Positions 13,050-21,282 of a DNA stretch of 33,338 bases are shown here, piece by piece. The stretch spans positions 1 through 33,338 of the forward strand of contig JAIELQ010000011.1 of NCBI GenBank assembly GCA_019752815.1. The letters are read 5' to 3'. Under the pieces are notes generated by a model. That model searched no databases. It saw only the letters and a list, made by a program, of their open reading frames with translations, and was not told where the DNA came from. The position numbers and the translations under genes are program-made. This stretch comes from Patescibacteria group bacterium. GTDB lineage: Bacteria; Patescibacteriota; Minisyncoccia; Phycocordibacterales; UBA918. Every line of letters begins with the position of its first letter. The first letter of the stretch is position 1.

Positions 13050-15101
13050 CTAAGGCTTTGAAATTCGTTTGGCTATTACGAGTGAAACAATAAATATTAT
13101 TGCAGAAAGAGCGATGAATGAACCGTCAATTACATCTGCTGTAATACCATTTTTCATAAACTCTTCAACATCGAGTGATGCGCCGATACTGACAAAGGTG
13201 AATGTTCCTAAAATTGTTCCTACTAGTGTCGCGGCTGCATGTTTGAGAAATGGAGCTCGGAAGATTCCCGCAGCGTAATTTACGGCATCAAAGGGCATAA
13301 ACGTTAGATGCATGGTAAGGATGGTCATAAACGGATTAGTCCGCAATGGTCCACTAATGTTTTGCAGTATTTTAGGTAGTTTGTGTTGCGCCACACTAAA
13401 AAATTGACCAATCCCGTGGGCCACCATAGCAGACAGGTTGGCACCTATGAGTGTGTATACAAACCCCCATAATCCAAAGAAAATTCCGGACAAAATGGTG
13501 AGTGCGCTCGCGGGGAAAAAGATAATTGGTCTAAACGTATAAATAAGAATATATATTACTGGCCCCCACATTGTGCCGGTGATAAAGTTAAAAATAGCTA
13601 GAGAGAGCTCACTAAATGTTTGACCCGAATCAACTTTTAATTGCCAAACGTACAGTAAGAGACTAATCCATATACCGGCAACAATTATCTTTGGTAGGAT
13701 ATTTTTTAGTATAGACAGAATATCTGATCGTAGATGTTTAATCTGAGTTGCAAAGAAAACGTCACCGGCCTTTTTGATAACGAGTGCATAGGTTGGATAG
13801 GCGTAGATAGTGCGGCGCAGTTTCCATAATGATAGTTTGTTATCAATAGCCACGGAGAAAACGGCGAGTATTTCTCCCGCCTGTTGCCCTACAATATGAG
13901 CTCCCAGGATCTGTCCTGACAGACGACGTACTAATACAACGAGTAAACCATCAGTTGTATTGTCTGTTACCGCCCGGTCGATGTTTGAAAAAGGGACTTC
14001 GATGCGAAATATAGATTGTTCACCAAACATTTCTTCTGCTTCAAACTGAGACAAACCTACCTGGGCAATTTCAGGAGCGGTATACGTTACTTTAGGGACG
14101 CTGCATTGTTTTACACGTAACAAACTACGACTTGTAATATGGGTTACAACACCGCGGGCAGCGTTATCTGCAGTGTGGGTGAATTTAAATTTATCGGCCA
14201 CATCACCAAGTGCATATACTCGTCGATTGCTGGTGCGGTAATTCTGGTTTACTACGATACCAGATTCAGTTACAGCAATTTTTGCGGTGGCTAACCCTTG
14301 TGGCAGGTTCGGTACTCTGCCGATAGCGACTAACACTTTATCAAAGGGAATAGTGCGTTCCGTATCTGAATCGCGAGTAGAAACAATGGCGGTAGTTTCA
14401 TCGAAGTGGGTGAGTGTTGCATTTTGAATGATGGTGATGCCTAAATCAGTAAATGATTTTTTAATGATCGGCTGCAGGGCCATATCTTCTAATTTGGCGA
14501 ATGTTGGGCCATTATCCAAAATTGTCACCGTGCTCCCTAACATCGCGAGTGCCTGACCCATCTCTAGTCCAATTGGGCCGGCACCAACAATCAGCGTACG
14601 AGCTGGAATAGTATCTAACGTAAATAAGTTTTGGTTGGTGAGAATTTTGTCGGAATCAAGACCGGGCACATCAATCATTCGTGGGGAAGAACCAGTGGCG
14701 ATCACTGCTTTTTTAAATGTGTAGGTGGTGTCATTAACGGTAACAGTGTTTTTGTTAACAAAGACCGCTTCACCCATCACGACATCAATGCCGATATCTT
14801 TGAAATGCTCAGGTGTTTCGTGTTTTAAAATGTCGGCAATTTTACTCCGTACATATAACAGTGCGTTACGACGAAAATTCTCCGTGTTTCCATTAGTGCC
14901 TGAGATAGACACAGCAGTATGGTAGGTTTTGGCATGATGGAGGAGGGCTTTACTCGGAATACAGCCGGAATTGGTGCATTCGCCACCCAGGTGTTCACGT
15001 TCAACGAGGAGAACAGATTTGCCAAGCTTTGATAACCCCACGGCAGCAGTGAGGCCGCCTGAGCCAGCTCCGATGACGACTACATCATAATTTGTTTTCA
15101 T
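13050..15101 (-). CDS. MerA-like flavin disulfide oxidoreductase fused to TVP38/VTT membrane domain
   Basis: A 683-residue fusion. Residues 1-450 form a class I pyridine-nucleotide disulfide oxidoreductase: FAD motif VVIGAGSGGLTAA, redox Cys pair GGECTNSGCIPSK (Cys42, Cys47), NAD(P) motif LIVGAGPIGLEMGQAL and the FAD-binding GDVADKFKFTH. The dimerisation domain follows, but the usual His-Glu pair of HPTxxE is replaced (YAYPTYALV), as in mercuric reductase-type enzymes rather than lipoamide or glutathione reductases. Residues from about 480 on form a TVP38/TMEM64 (VTT/DedA-like) membrane domain with RPIIFFPASALTILSG, FFGLWGF and GANLSAMVAHGIG. No HMA domain is present. It may move electrons or thiol reactivity at the membrane; the substrate is unknown. 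ATG 15101 is preferred to the upstream start in the ORF track because the FAD motif follows at the normal distance. Confidence 0.88.
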   Translation of the reverse strand: MKTNYDVVVIGAGSGGLTAAVGLSKLGKSVLLVEREHLGGECTNSGCIPSKALLHHAKTYHTAVSISGTNGNTENFRRNALLYVRSKIADILKHETPEHFKDIGIDVVMGEAVFVNKNTVTVNDTTYTFKKAVIATGSSPRMIDVPGLDSDKILTNQNLFTLDTIPARTLIVGAGPIGLEMGQALAMLGSTVTILDNGPTFAKLEDMALQPIIKKSFTDLGITIIQNATLTHFDETTAIVSTRDSDTERTIPFDKVLVAIGRVPNLPQGLATAKIAVTESGIVVNQNYRTSNRRVYALGDVADKFKFTHTADNAARGVVTHITSRSLLRVKQCSVPKVTYTAPEIAQVGLSQFEAEEMFGEQSIFRIEVPFSNIDRAVTDNTTDGLLVVLVRRLSGQILGAHIVGQQAGEILAVFSVAIDNKLSLWKLRRTIYAYPTYALVIKKAGDVFFATQIKHLRSDILSILKNILPKIIVAGIWISLLLYVWQLKVDSGQTFSELSLAIFNFITGTMWGPVIYILIYTFRPIIFFPASALTILSGIFFGLWGFVYTLIGANLSAMVAHGIGQFFSVAQHKLPKILQNISGPLRTNPFMTILTMHLTFMPFDAVNYAAGIFRAPFLKHAAATLVGTILGTFTFVSIGASLDVEEFMKNGITADVIDGSFIALSAIIFIVSLVIAKRISKP

Positions 15102-15285
15102 TATAGTTACTGTAGCGTACGAATATTGTCGTGTAAAGTAAACTGTACATGACAATTTTGGATAAAATTGCGACTGCTCTTGGCAGTTCGTGTTTTTTCA
15201 ATGGTAGTAAAAGGGGTACAATAGTAACTGTTTAGTGCGTATAGATTGTTATATACGACAGACACTACCCATTAATCATACTTAT

Positions 15286-16611
15286 ATGTCACCTATCACC
15301 GCCATTAGTACGCAGATTCACGCTACCTATCCACACCAGCCAACGTTTCTCCAGGCTGTGGATGAGGTACTCGCTACCCTCGCGCCGGCCCTGGAAGCAA
15401 ATAGCGCCAGCAACGCTGACTATGCGCGCGTAGCTCGCTTACTTTCACCTGAACGGGTGATTAGTTTCAAGGTTATTTGGAGTGATGATGCGGGGACCTT
15501 GCAACATAACATTGGATATCGTATTCAATTCAATTCCGCTCTGGGGCCGTATAAGGGTGGCCTCCGGTTTGATGCGTCTGTTACTGAAGACATTCTGAAA
15601 TTTCTTGGTTTTGAACAAATTTTTAAAAACGCCTTAACGGGACTGCCACTCGGCGGCGGGAAAGGCGGGAGTGATTTTAATCCCAAAGGGAAATCAGAAA
15701 ATGAGATTCGCAGTTTTTGTCGTGCGTTCATGACGGAATTGTATCGACATATTGGAATTGATGTTGATGTGCCAGCGGGCGATATGGGGGTTGGTGGTCG
15801 TGAGATTGGGTACATGATGGGGATGTATAAACAGATAGTAAATCGTTCAGAAGGTGTGATGACGGGCAAAGATCCTTTGATTGGTGGTAGTCTCGGTCGA
15901 ACTGAAGCCACCGGCCACGGCGTGGTGTATTTTGCCGAAGCGATGTTGCGCGAGGCTGGTAAAAATCTCGTAGGTATGACCGCCGTGGTGTCTGGTTCAG
16001 GTAATGTTGCCGAGCATACGGTCCGGATGCTGATTGCAAAAGGGGCGGTGGTACTGACTATGTCGGATCGTGGTGGCTATATCCATAAACCGGAAGGACT
16101 AACTGAGTCTGACGTTAACGCCATTATGAGTCATAAAAATACCGGCAGTGATCTGGCGACGCTTACACATGAAGGCATTGAGTATCGTACCGGCGCTCCT
16201 TGGCAGACGGTGGTAGCAGAAGCATATTTCCCTTGCGCCACTCAAAATGAAATTAGTGAAGCTGATGCCAAGGTAATTGCTAATCACGCTACTCTGGTGG
16301 TTGAGGGAGCAAACATGCCACTTTGTAACGAAGCGGTGTCGGTGCTCAACGCCGCACATATTCCACATGCTCCCGGCAAGGCCAGTAACGCCGGTGGGGT
16401 AGCCGTGTCCGGACTCGAAATGGCACAAAATGCGGGACACTATCCGTGGACTAGAGAACGGGTGGAATCGGAGCTGATGGAAATCATGGAACGCATTCAC
16501 ACTACGTGTAAAGAACACGGCACAGAATCGTGGGGAATAGATTACTTCAAAGGAGCAAATATCGGCGGAGCCAAGCGCGTGCTCGCAGCTATGGAGAAGT
16601 TAGGCTGGTAA
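15286..16611 (+). CDS. gdhA: NADP-type glutamate dehydrogenase
   Basis: A 441-residue hexameric-type (family I) glutamate dehydrogenase, which interconverts 2-oxoglutarate plus ammonia and glutamate. Signatures: GPYKGGLRFDASV, LGFEQIFKNALTGLPLGGGK then GGSDFNPKGKS, DVPAGDMGVGGREIGYM, the dinucleotide fold VVSGSGNVAEHT, and the C-terminal NAGGVAVSGLEMAQN. The length and the TGLPLGGGKGGSDF block match the NADP-dependent bacterial enzymes. The ORF track starts at 15235, but ATG 15286 gives the usual N-terminus. Its stop codon is the first base-paired element of palindrome C. A biosynthetic GDH in a CPR genome is notable, as these organisms often lack amino-acid synthesis; the enzyme may serve scavenging or redox balance. 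Confidence 0.95.
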   Translation: MSPITAISTQIHATYPHQPTFLQAVDEVLATLAPALEANSASNADYARVARLLSPERVISFKVIWSDDAGTLQHNIGYRIQFNSALGPYKGGLRFDASVTEDILKFLGFEQIFKNALTGLPLGGGKGGSDFNPKGKSENEIRSFCRAFMTELYRHIGIDVDVPAGDMGVGGREIGYMMGMYKQIVNRSEGVMTGKDPLIGGSLGRTEATGHGVVYFAEAMLREAGKNLVGMTAVVSGSGNVAEHTVRMLIAKGAVVLTMSDRGGYIHKPEGLTESDVNAIMSHKNTGSDLATLTHEGIEYRTGAPWQTVVAEAYFPCATQNEISEADAKVIANHATLVVEGANMPLCNEAVSVLNAAHIPHAPGKASNAGGVAVSGLEMAQNAGHYPWTRERVESELMEIMERIHTTCKEHGTESWGIDYFKGANIGGAKRVLAAMEKLGW

Positions 16612-16733
16612 AACGCCCAAAATTGTTTAATTTCTGTGTTGCCCTGCGGCAAAATATTTACTCACCGTATAGAAATACGGCTCATAAAATTTTCCTTGCG
16701 CGTCTTGAACTTAAATCAATTTTGAACGTTTTA
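16609..16733 (+). repeat. stop-codon palindrome C (after gdhA), about 125 nt
   Basis: TAAAACGcccAAAATTG (from the TAA stop at 16609) pairs with CAATTTTgaaCGTTTTA (ending 16733). The apex is CTCACCGTAT (16661-16670), loop AGAA, ATACGGCTCAT (16675-16685), flanked by AAAAT/ATTTT stems. The apex stem has an A-T pair change in step with its partner (CCGTAT/ATACGG) compared with copies B and D. Confidence 0.88.
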
Positions 16734-16835
16734 CGTTAGAAATGGATAAAGGTCCCGAGGGCCTATTGCGTATGTGTTTGATATCTAGTAAAACCCGACA
16801 GTTTAGGGCGAGCTTTTTAAGCGCGACAGCGTGGG

Positions 16836-16964
16836 GTGACAAATTACCTAGGGCGGGGTATAGTACTGGCACCTTGCCAAACCTTGGCAATTTTCTTTTC
16901 TCGTAAGGCACCCCTATGCACTTTGAAAAAGAAGTTTAATTAACATAATTTACACATATAATAT
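16836..16964 (+). promoter_or_regulatory. fusA promoter and leader with 5'-terminal hairpin
   Basis: GTGACA (16836-16841), 17 nt, TATAGT (16859-16864) predicts a transcript starting near 16871. Almost at once it folds TTGCCAA/TTGGCAA (16874-16890), followed by TTTTCTTTTC, so it could be an attenuator or a 5' stabilising hairpin. A seven-codon ORF (MHFEKEV, 16916-16939) lies in the leader; its meaning is uncertain. The region from 16734 to 16835 holds only a small AGGTCC/GGGCCT hairpin. Confidence 0.55.
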
Positions 16965-19139
16965 ATGGCTCGAGAATTCCCTATTAATCGCATGCGAAAC
17001 TTCGGTATCGTAGCGCACGTGGACGCTGGTAAAACAACAACTTCAGAACGAGTATTGTTTTACACTGGTATGTCACACAAAATCGGTGAAGTGCACGATG
17101 GTGCAACCGTAACCGACTGGATGGAACAAGAACGTGAACGTGGTATTACCATTACCGCCGCCGCTATTTCTTGTAACTGGTCAAAATCAGAAGTGGTAGA
17201 CCGCAAGGATAAATCACAGATGTACAACTTCAACATCATCGATACGCCCGGTCACATCGACTTTACGGCCGAAGTAAAACGTTCGATGCGTGTGCTCGAT
17301 GGTGCCGTAGTGGTATTTGACTCAGTAGCTGGAGTAGAACCACAATCTGAAACTAATTGGGGGTATGCTGACGAAGCTGGGGTGCCACGTATTTGTTTTG
17401 TTAACAAAATGGACCGTTTGGGTGCTGACTTTGAAAAATCATATGCCAGTATCCTCGACCGCCTTTCTAAAAAGGCCGTGCGAATTCAACTGCCATGGGG
17501 TGCCGAAGATCAACTCAAAGGAGTGGTTGACCTCATTAAAATGAAAGCCTTTGTGTTTGAAGGTGAAATGGGAATGACGGTACGTGAAGTGGAAATCCCA
17601 TCAGAACTCCAAGCTGATGCTGAAAAATACCGCGCTGAGCTCATTGAACGCGTGGTAGAACATGATGACGCAATGATGGAAGCCTTCCTTGAAGGAAATC
17701 TTCCGACTGATGCTGATCTCAAGGCAACATTGCGTAAAGCCGTGCTTGCAAATCAACTGTTCCCAGTAATGACAGGTTCAGCCCTTAAAAACATCGGGGT
17801 ACAGCTCGTACTCGATGCCGTAGTTGATTATTTGCCCGCTCCAACAGATTTGCCAGCCGTACGCGGTATCAATCCAAAAACTGATGAAGAAGTAGAACGA
17901 ACTGCCTCAGATGAAGAACCATTCTGTGCGCTCGCCTTCAAACTTCAAACTGACCCATTTGTAGGACAGCTCACGTTCTTCCGTGTGTATTCAGGTGTGG
18001 TTAAGGCAGGAAGTTACATCTATAACGCAACGACTGGTGAAAAAGAACGATTGGGACGTATTGTGCGTTTGCAAGCTGACAAGCGTACTGAAATTGAAGA
18101 AGTGTACGCTGGAGAAATTGCCGCCGGAGTAGGACTCAAGGACGTAAAGACATCCCACACACTGTGTGATGAGGTAAAGCCAATTGTGCTCGAACAAATT
18201 GTTTTCCCGATGCCGGTAGTGGCGATGCGGGTAGAACCAAAAACCAAGAACGACCAGGAAAAAATGGGAACAGCCCTCAAGAAGTTGGCCGACGAAGACC
18301 CAACATTTATTGTGTCTTCTGATCAAGAAACTATGGAAACGATTATTGCCGGGATGGGTGAATTACACCTTGAAATTCTGGTTGACCGTATGAAGCGTGA
18401 ATTTGGTGTTGAAGCGAACGTTGGTGCACCACAAGTAGCCTATCGCGAAACAATTCAAAACGCCGCCGAAGCAGAACATAAATACATCAAGCAATCAGGA
18501 GGTAAGGGGCAATACGGTCACGTTAAAATTCGCATTAAACCACTGGAACCAATTGCTGATCCAGAAGCTAAAATTGCCAAGAACGTTACGCGGGAAGAAC
18601 ATTTCGAATTCGTTAACAACATCAAGGGAGGAGTAATTCCACAAGAATTTATTCCAGCGGTAATGAAGGGGGCAAAAGAAGCGATGGCGCGTGGACAAGT
18701 GGCGGGATATAAAATGGAAGACGTATCAGTAGAATTGTATGACGGTAGTTACCACGATGTGGACTCGAGTGAAATCGCCTTCCGTCTTGCTGCCATTCAC
18801 GCCTTCCGTGATGCGGCGAAAAAAGCCAACGCTGTCTTGCTTGAACCAGTGATGAAGGTAGAAATTCGTACCCCAGAACAATTCATGGGTGACGTAAACG
18901 GAAACATCAGTAGTAAACGTGGACAGGTAGAAAGTATGGGTGACCTTGGAGACAAAAAAGTAGTAACTGCCTCAGTGCCACTTTCTGAAATGTTCGGGTA
19001 TACCAACACCCTCCGTTCTATGACCCAAGGCCGAGCTAGTATGACCATGACGTTTGACCACTACGACGTAGTACCACCAAACGTGTCGATGGAAATTCGA
19101 AAGGCGCGCGGCGTAAAAGATATTGAAGAGGAGGCTTAA
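16965..19139 (+). CDS. fusA: translation elongation factor G
   Basis: A 724-residue EF-G, the GTPase that drives translocation of tRNA and mRNA on the ribosome. G1 AHVDAGKTTT (17-26), switch RERGITITAAA, G3 DTPGHIDF and G4 NKMDR are intact, and domain IV has the KQSGGKGQYGHV loop. It is some 20-30 residues longer than usual; one clear insertion (SKSEVVDRKDKSQ) lies just before NIIDTPGH, in the G domain. The gene stands alone with its own promoter, far from rpsG and tuf, although the str-operon order is kept. Downstream a hairpin and a classical terminator close the unit. Confidence 0.97.
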   Translation: MAREFPINRMRNFGIVAHVDAGKTTTSERVLFYTGMSHKIGEVHDGATVTDWMEQERERGITITAAAISCNWSKSEVVDRKDKSQMYNFNIIDTPGHIDFTAEVKRSMRVLDGAVVVFDSVAGVEPQSETNWGYADEAGVPRICFVNKMDRLGADFEKSYASILDRLSKKAVRIQLPWGAEDQLKGVVDLIKMKAFVFEGEMGMTVREVEIPSELQADAEKYRAELIERVVEHDDAMMEAFLEGNLPTDADLKATLRKAVLANQLFPVMTGSALKNIGVQLVLDAVVDYLPAPTDLPAVRGINPKTDEEVERTASDEEPFCALAFKLQTDPFVGQLTFFRVYSGVVKAGSYIYNATTGEKERLGRIVRLQADKRTEIEEVYAGEIAAGVGLKDVKTSHTLCDEVKPIVLEQIVFPMPVVAMRVEPKTKNDQEKMGTALKKLADEDPTFIVSSDQETMETIIAGMGELHLEILVDRMKREFGVEANVGAPQVAYRETIQNAAEAEHKYIKQSGGKGQYGHVKIRIKPLEPIADPEAKIAKNVTREEHFEFVNNIKGGVIPQEFIPAVMKGAKEAMARGQVAGYKMEDVSVELYDGSYHDVDSSEIAFRLAAIHAFRDAAKKANAVLLEPVMKVEIRTPEQFMGDVNGNISSKRGQVESMGDLGDKKVVTASVPLSEMFGYTNTLRSMTQGRASMTMTFDHYDVVPPNVSMEIRKARGVKDIEEEA

Positions 19140-19169
19140 GCCGGGGAATATCTTTTACGGACCGTTTGA

Positions 19170-19200
19170 GATATTTCTCGAGCTTGCGAAAAGAAATATC
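19170..19200 (+). other. AT-rich hairpin after fusA
   Basis: GATATTTCT (19170-19178) and AGAAATATC (19192-19200) form a 9-bp stem 30 nt after the stop. It lacks the TCACCGTA apex of the stop-codon palindromes. Confidence 0.6.
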
Positions 19201-19260
19201 CAAAGGGTGTACTGTTCCTGTAAGGAATGAAGGACATAGAAACCGAAGAATAATTAATAA

Positions 19261-19289
19261 AAAAGCGCCCTCTCGAGGGCGCTTTTTTA
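19261..19289 (+). terminator. intrinsic terminator after fusA
   Basis: AAAAGCGCCCTC, loop TC, GAGGGCGCTTTTTT. Confidence 0.92.
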
Positions 19290-19392
19290 TAATCTCTTAG
19301 TTATAAAAAGTTAAAGTCGAATGAATCCAGTACGCACACATCGTTTGTGTATAAATATAACACATCAGTAAATCTCAGGCTATACTATAACT

Positions 19393-20574
19393 ATGCAACA
19401 AGATTCTCATTCATCCATCGTATCACTTAAAAATTTCGGTAAACTTTTAGTGCTACTGATGACGGTTCTTTTTTATACATTGCTCGTAACTCCAACTCAT
19501 GCCCAAGTAGGTATTCCGTCTGGCGGAGTAGATCTCGACGGCTACGCCTGGAGTAGTAACATCGGCTGGATTTCGATGAACTGCCGTACCGGTGGAGCAA
19601 CTGGTAATAACATTTGCGGAACTTCAAACTATAAAGTCTCATTAACTTCCGCTGGCGCACTCACTGGCTATGCCTGGAGTAGTAACATTGGCTGGGTACG
19701 ATTTGATGGTCTCAGTAGTTTTCCTGCATATCCAGGTACCACCGCAGCTAGTGCACAAGTAACGGGGACGTATCCTAATCTAACTACCAGAGGTTGGGCC
19801 CGGGCTTGTGCCGGAACAGTACCTGGTGATTGTAGTTCAATGGCTAGTCGCACCGACGGTTGGGACGGTTGGATTTCTCTCGGTAATACTGGCACCACCA
19901 CTCACAGTATTCAATTTTCTTCTGCTGGAGCGTCTGCAACTTCGTATGCTTGGGCTTCAAATGTTATGGGTTGGATAAATTTTGATGATGTGCGTTTCCT
20001 TATGCCGACAGCTACTCTCTCGGGAACCAACTGTACTATTCCGGCCGGAGCCTCAACTTGTAACAGTTCATTTAGTTGGAATATCCAAAATGCCACCAGT
20101 CCAAACCTTCGTAACAGTACGAGATCAGTCACCTATGCTTCTGTAGCTGCTGGCACCACCACACCATACGCCGTTAGTCAAGGAGCGAATACCATTCAGG
20201 CTCGCGATAATACAACGGTACTACAATCAATTGTGGTGAATGGTACTTGTGCCCCGGGAACTGACTTTAGTAATGGTAGTACCTGCGAAGTGACGGTTGC
20301 GCCAGCTCCAGTCATTACTCTTACGACCAACAAATCCATTGCTCGTAGTGGTGATACGGTGCAGGTTGCCTGGACTATCACCCCTTCACCGCTCGCTTCA
20401 GGTACCTGTACACTCTCTGGTCCTGGGTTGTCAGCTTCAGTTACCAGTAGCGGGTCACAACTAAGTGGTACGCTCTCAAGTAAAACACGATTTACGATGG
20501 TATGTACTGGAGCCTATGGAACAGTACGGGCGAACGCCAATGTTGAAATAATTCCTCGAGCGAGTGAGGTGTAA
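19393..20574 (+). CDS. secreted AWSxNIGWI-repeat surface protein
   Basis: A 393-residue protein with a signal peptide (LLVLLMTVLFYTLLVTPTHA, likely cleavage after THA-Q). Four imperfect repeats follow: GYAWSSNIGWISMN, GYAWSSNIGWVRFDG, a divergent WARACAG..WDGWISLG and SYAWASNVMGWINFDD, spanning about residues 45-205. I recall this repeat from many Parcubacteria surface proteins of unknown function. The C-terminal half has Ig-like beta stretches (CTIPAGASTCNSSFSW; APVITLTTNKSIARSGDTV) and several Cys. No sortase or membrane anchor at the C-terminus is seen. TATACT lies 6 nt before the ATG. The small anchor protein at 20589 follows after 14 nt, probably in one operon. Confidence 0.82.
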   Translation: MQQDSHSSIVSLKNFGKLLVLLMTVLFYTLLVTPTHAQVGIPSGGVDLDGYAWSSNIGWISMNCRTGGATGNNICGTSNYKVSLTSAGALTGYAWSSNIGWVRFDGLSSFPAYPGTTAASAQVTGTYPNLTTRGWARACAGTVPGDCSSMASRTDGWDGWISLGNTGTTTHSIQFSSAGASATSYAWASNVMGWINFDDVRFLMPTATLSGTNCTIPAGASTCNSSFSWNIQNATSPNLRNSTRSVTYASVAAGTTTPYAVSQGANTIQARDNTTVLQSIVVNGTCAPGTDFSNGSTCEVTVAPAPVITLTTNKSIARSGDTVQVAWTITPSPLASGTCTLSGPGLSASVTSSGSQLSGTLSSKTRFTMVCTGAYGTVRANANVEIIPRASEV

Positions 20575-20588
20575 CAAAGCATTTAAAC

Positions 20589-20939
20589 ATGAATCCAAAT
20601 TCTCAAACCAAAAACATCAAATTAATGCAATACCTTACGACCTTGCTTTTGGTGTTGATATTGATTGCAATGATAGCAGGATATATTTACTATGGTATGT
20701 ATACCGCTCGCCAAAATGCTGTAGAAGTTGAGTCAATGCCCATCACTACCGATACCACCGACACAGATGATGCGAAACGTGCAGAAATCATAAACGCTCT
20801 TTCACAAGAAGCGCCAACTATCAGCGATGAGAGGAAAAACGACATTGTTGAAAGTCTAACTACGCAATCAGATGAGCAGTTTAGTCCCGAAGCTCAGCAA
20901 AAACGTCAAGAGATTATTGAGGCATTGCAACAGAACTAA
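20589..20939 (+). CDS. small single-pass membrane protein with acidic helical tail
   Basis: A 116-residue protein with one membrane helix (YLTTLLLVLILIAMIAGYIYYG), a Thr/Asp-rich spacer and a charged helical tail containing two similar segments (KRAEIINALSQEA and KRQEIIEALQQN). It lies 14 nt after the AWSxNIGWI gene. Its plan resembles the 78-residue protein at 3402, which also neighbours a surface-protein gene, so both may be partners of exported proteins. No family known to me. Confidence 0.75.
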   Translation: MNPNSQTKNIKLMQYLTTLLLVLILIAMIAGYIYYGMYTARQNAVEVESMPITTDTTDTDDAKRAEIINALSQEAPTISDERKNDIVESLTTQSDEQFSPEAQQKRQEIIEALQQN

Positions 20940-21282
20940 CGCTAACTTGCGAGATGATTTACCCCATTAGAAGCCTTTATTGTATTTGTTACGTTGGTCT
21001 TTACTATGCTGGTCTTGTTTGCAAATTGATTGTTCAATCATATAACCCGGCTTCTAACGGGGTAAACTTGCAATAATTACCTGATTTGGTACTATTGCCG
21101 GTACCGCCCAGCTACGTTGGTAGTTGTGTCGGGGCACATAAATGCTCTTTCACACACATTGTGTACTCAGTCTAAGCGCAGACTTGTTCTCGCGTCGCTT
21201 AGAATGTGTATACAAGCACCGCTTTTTTTAATACAAAAAGCAGCTGTGAGCGGTTTATTAACCTATACTAATTTAAATTATT
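20940..21282. other. gene-free region upstream of tuf with long inverted repeats
   Basis: TTTACCCCATTAGAAGCC (20958-20975) and GGCTTCTAACGGGGTAAA (21049-21066) pair over 17 of 18 positions around a 73-nt loop, which itself holds GATTGttCAATC. Further on, TCTAAGCG/CGCTTAGA forms a second hairpin (about 21170-21205), and ACCGCT/AGCGGT a third (about 21217-21253). The tuf -10 box TATACT is at 21264-21269. No tRNA or known RNA is recognised. Confidence 0.55.
21264..21269 (+). promoter_or_regulatory. -10 box of tuf
   Basis: TATACT, 13 nt before the ATG, implying a leader of about 6 nt. A clear -35 box is not seen. Confidence 0.45.

Noticed and set aside
16612-16964. Known riboswitch before fusA
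   Set aside because: Hairpins are present but no conserved riboswitch core that I recognise.
20958-21066. Integron attC site
   Set aside because: The core sequences are in the wrong arrangement for RYYYAAC...GTTRRRY and there is no integrase or cassette array.
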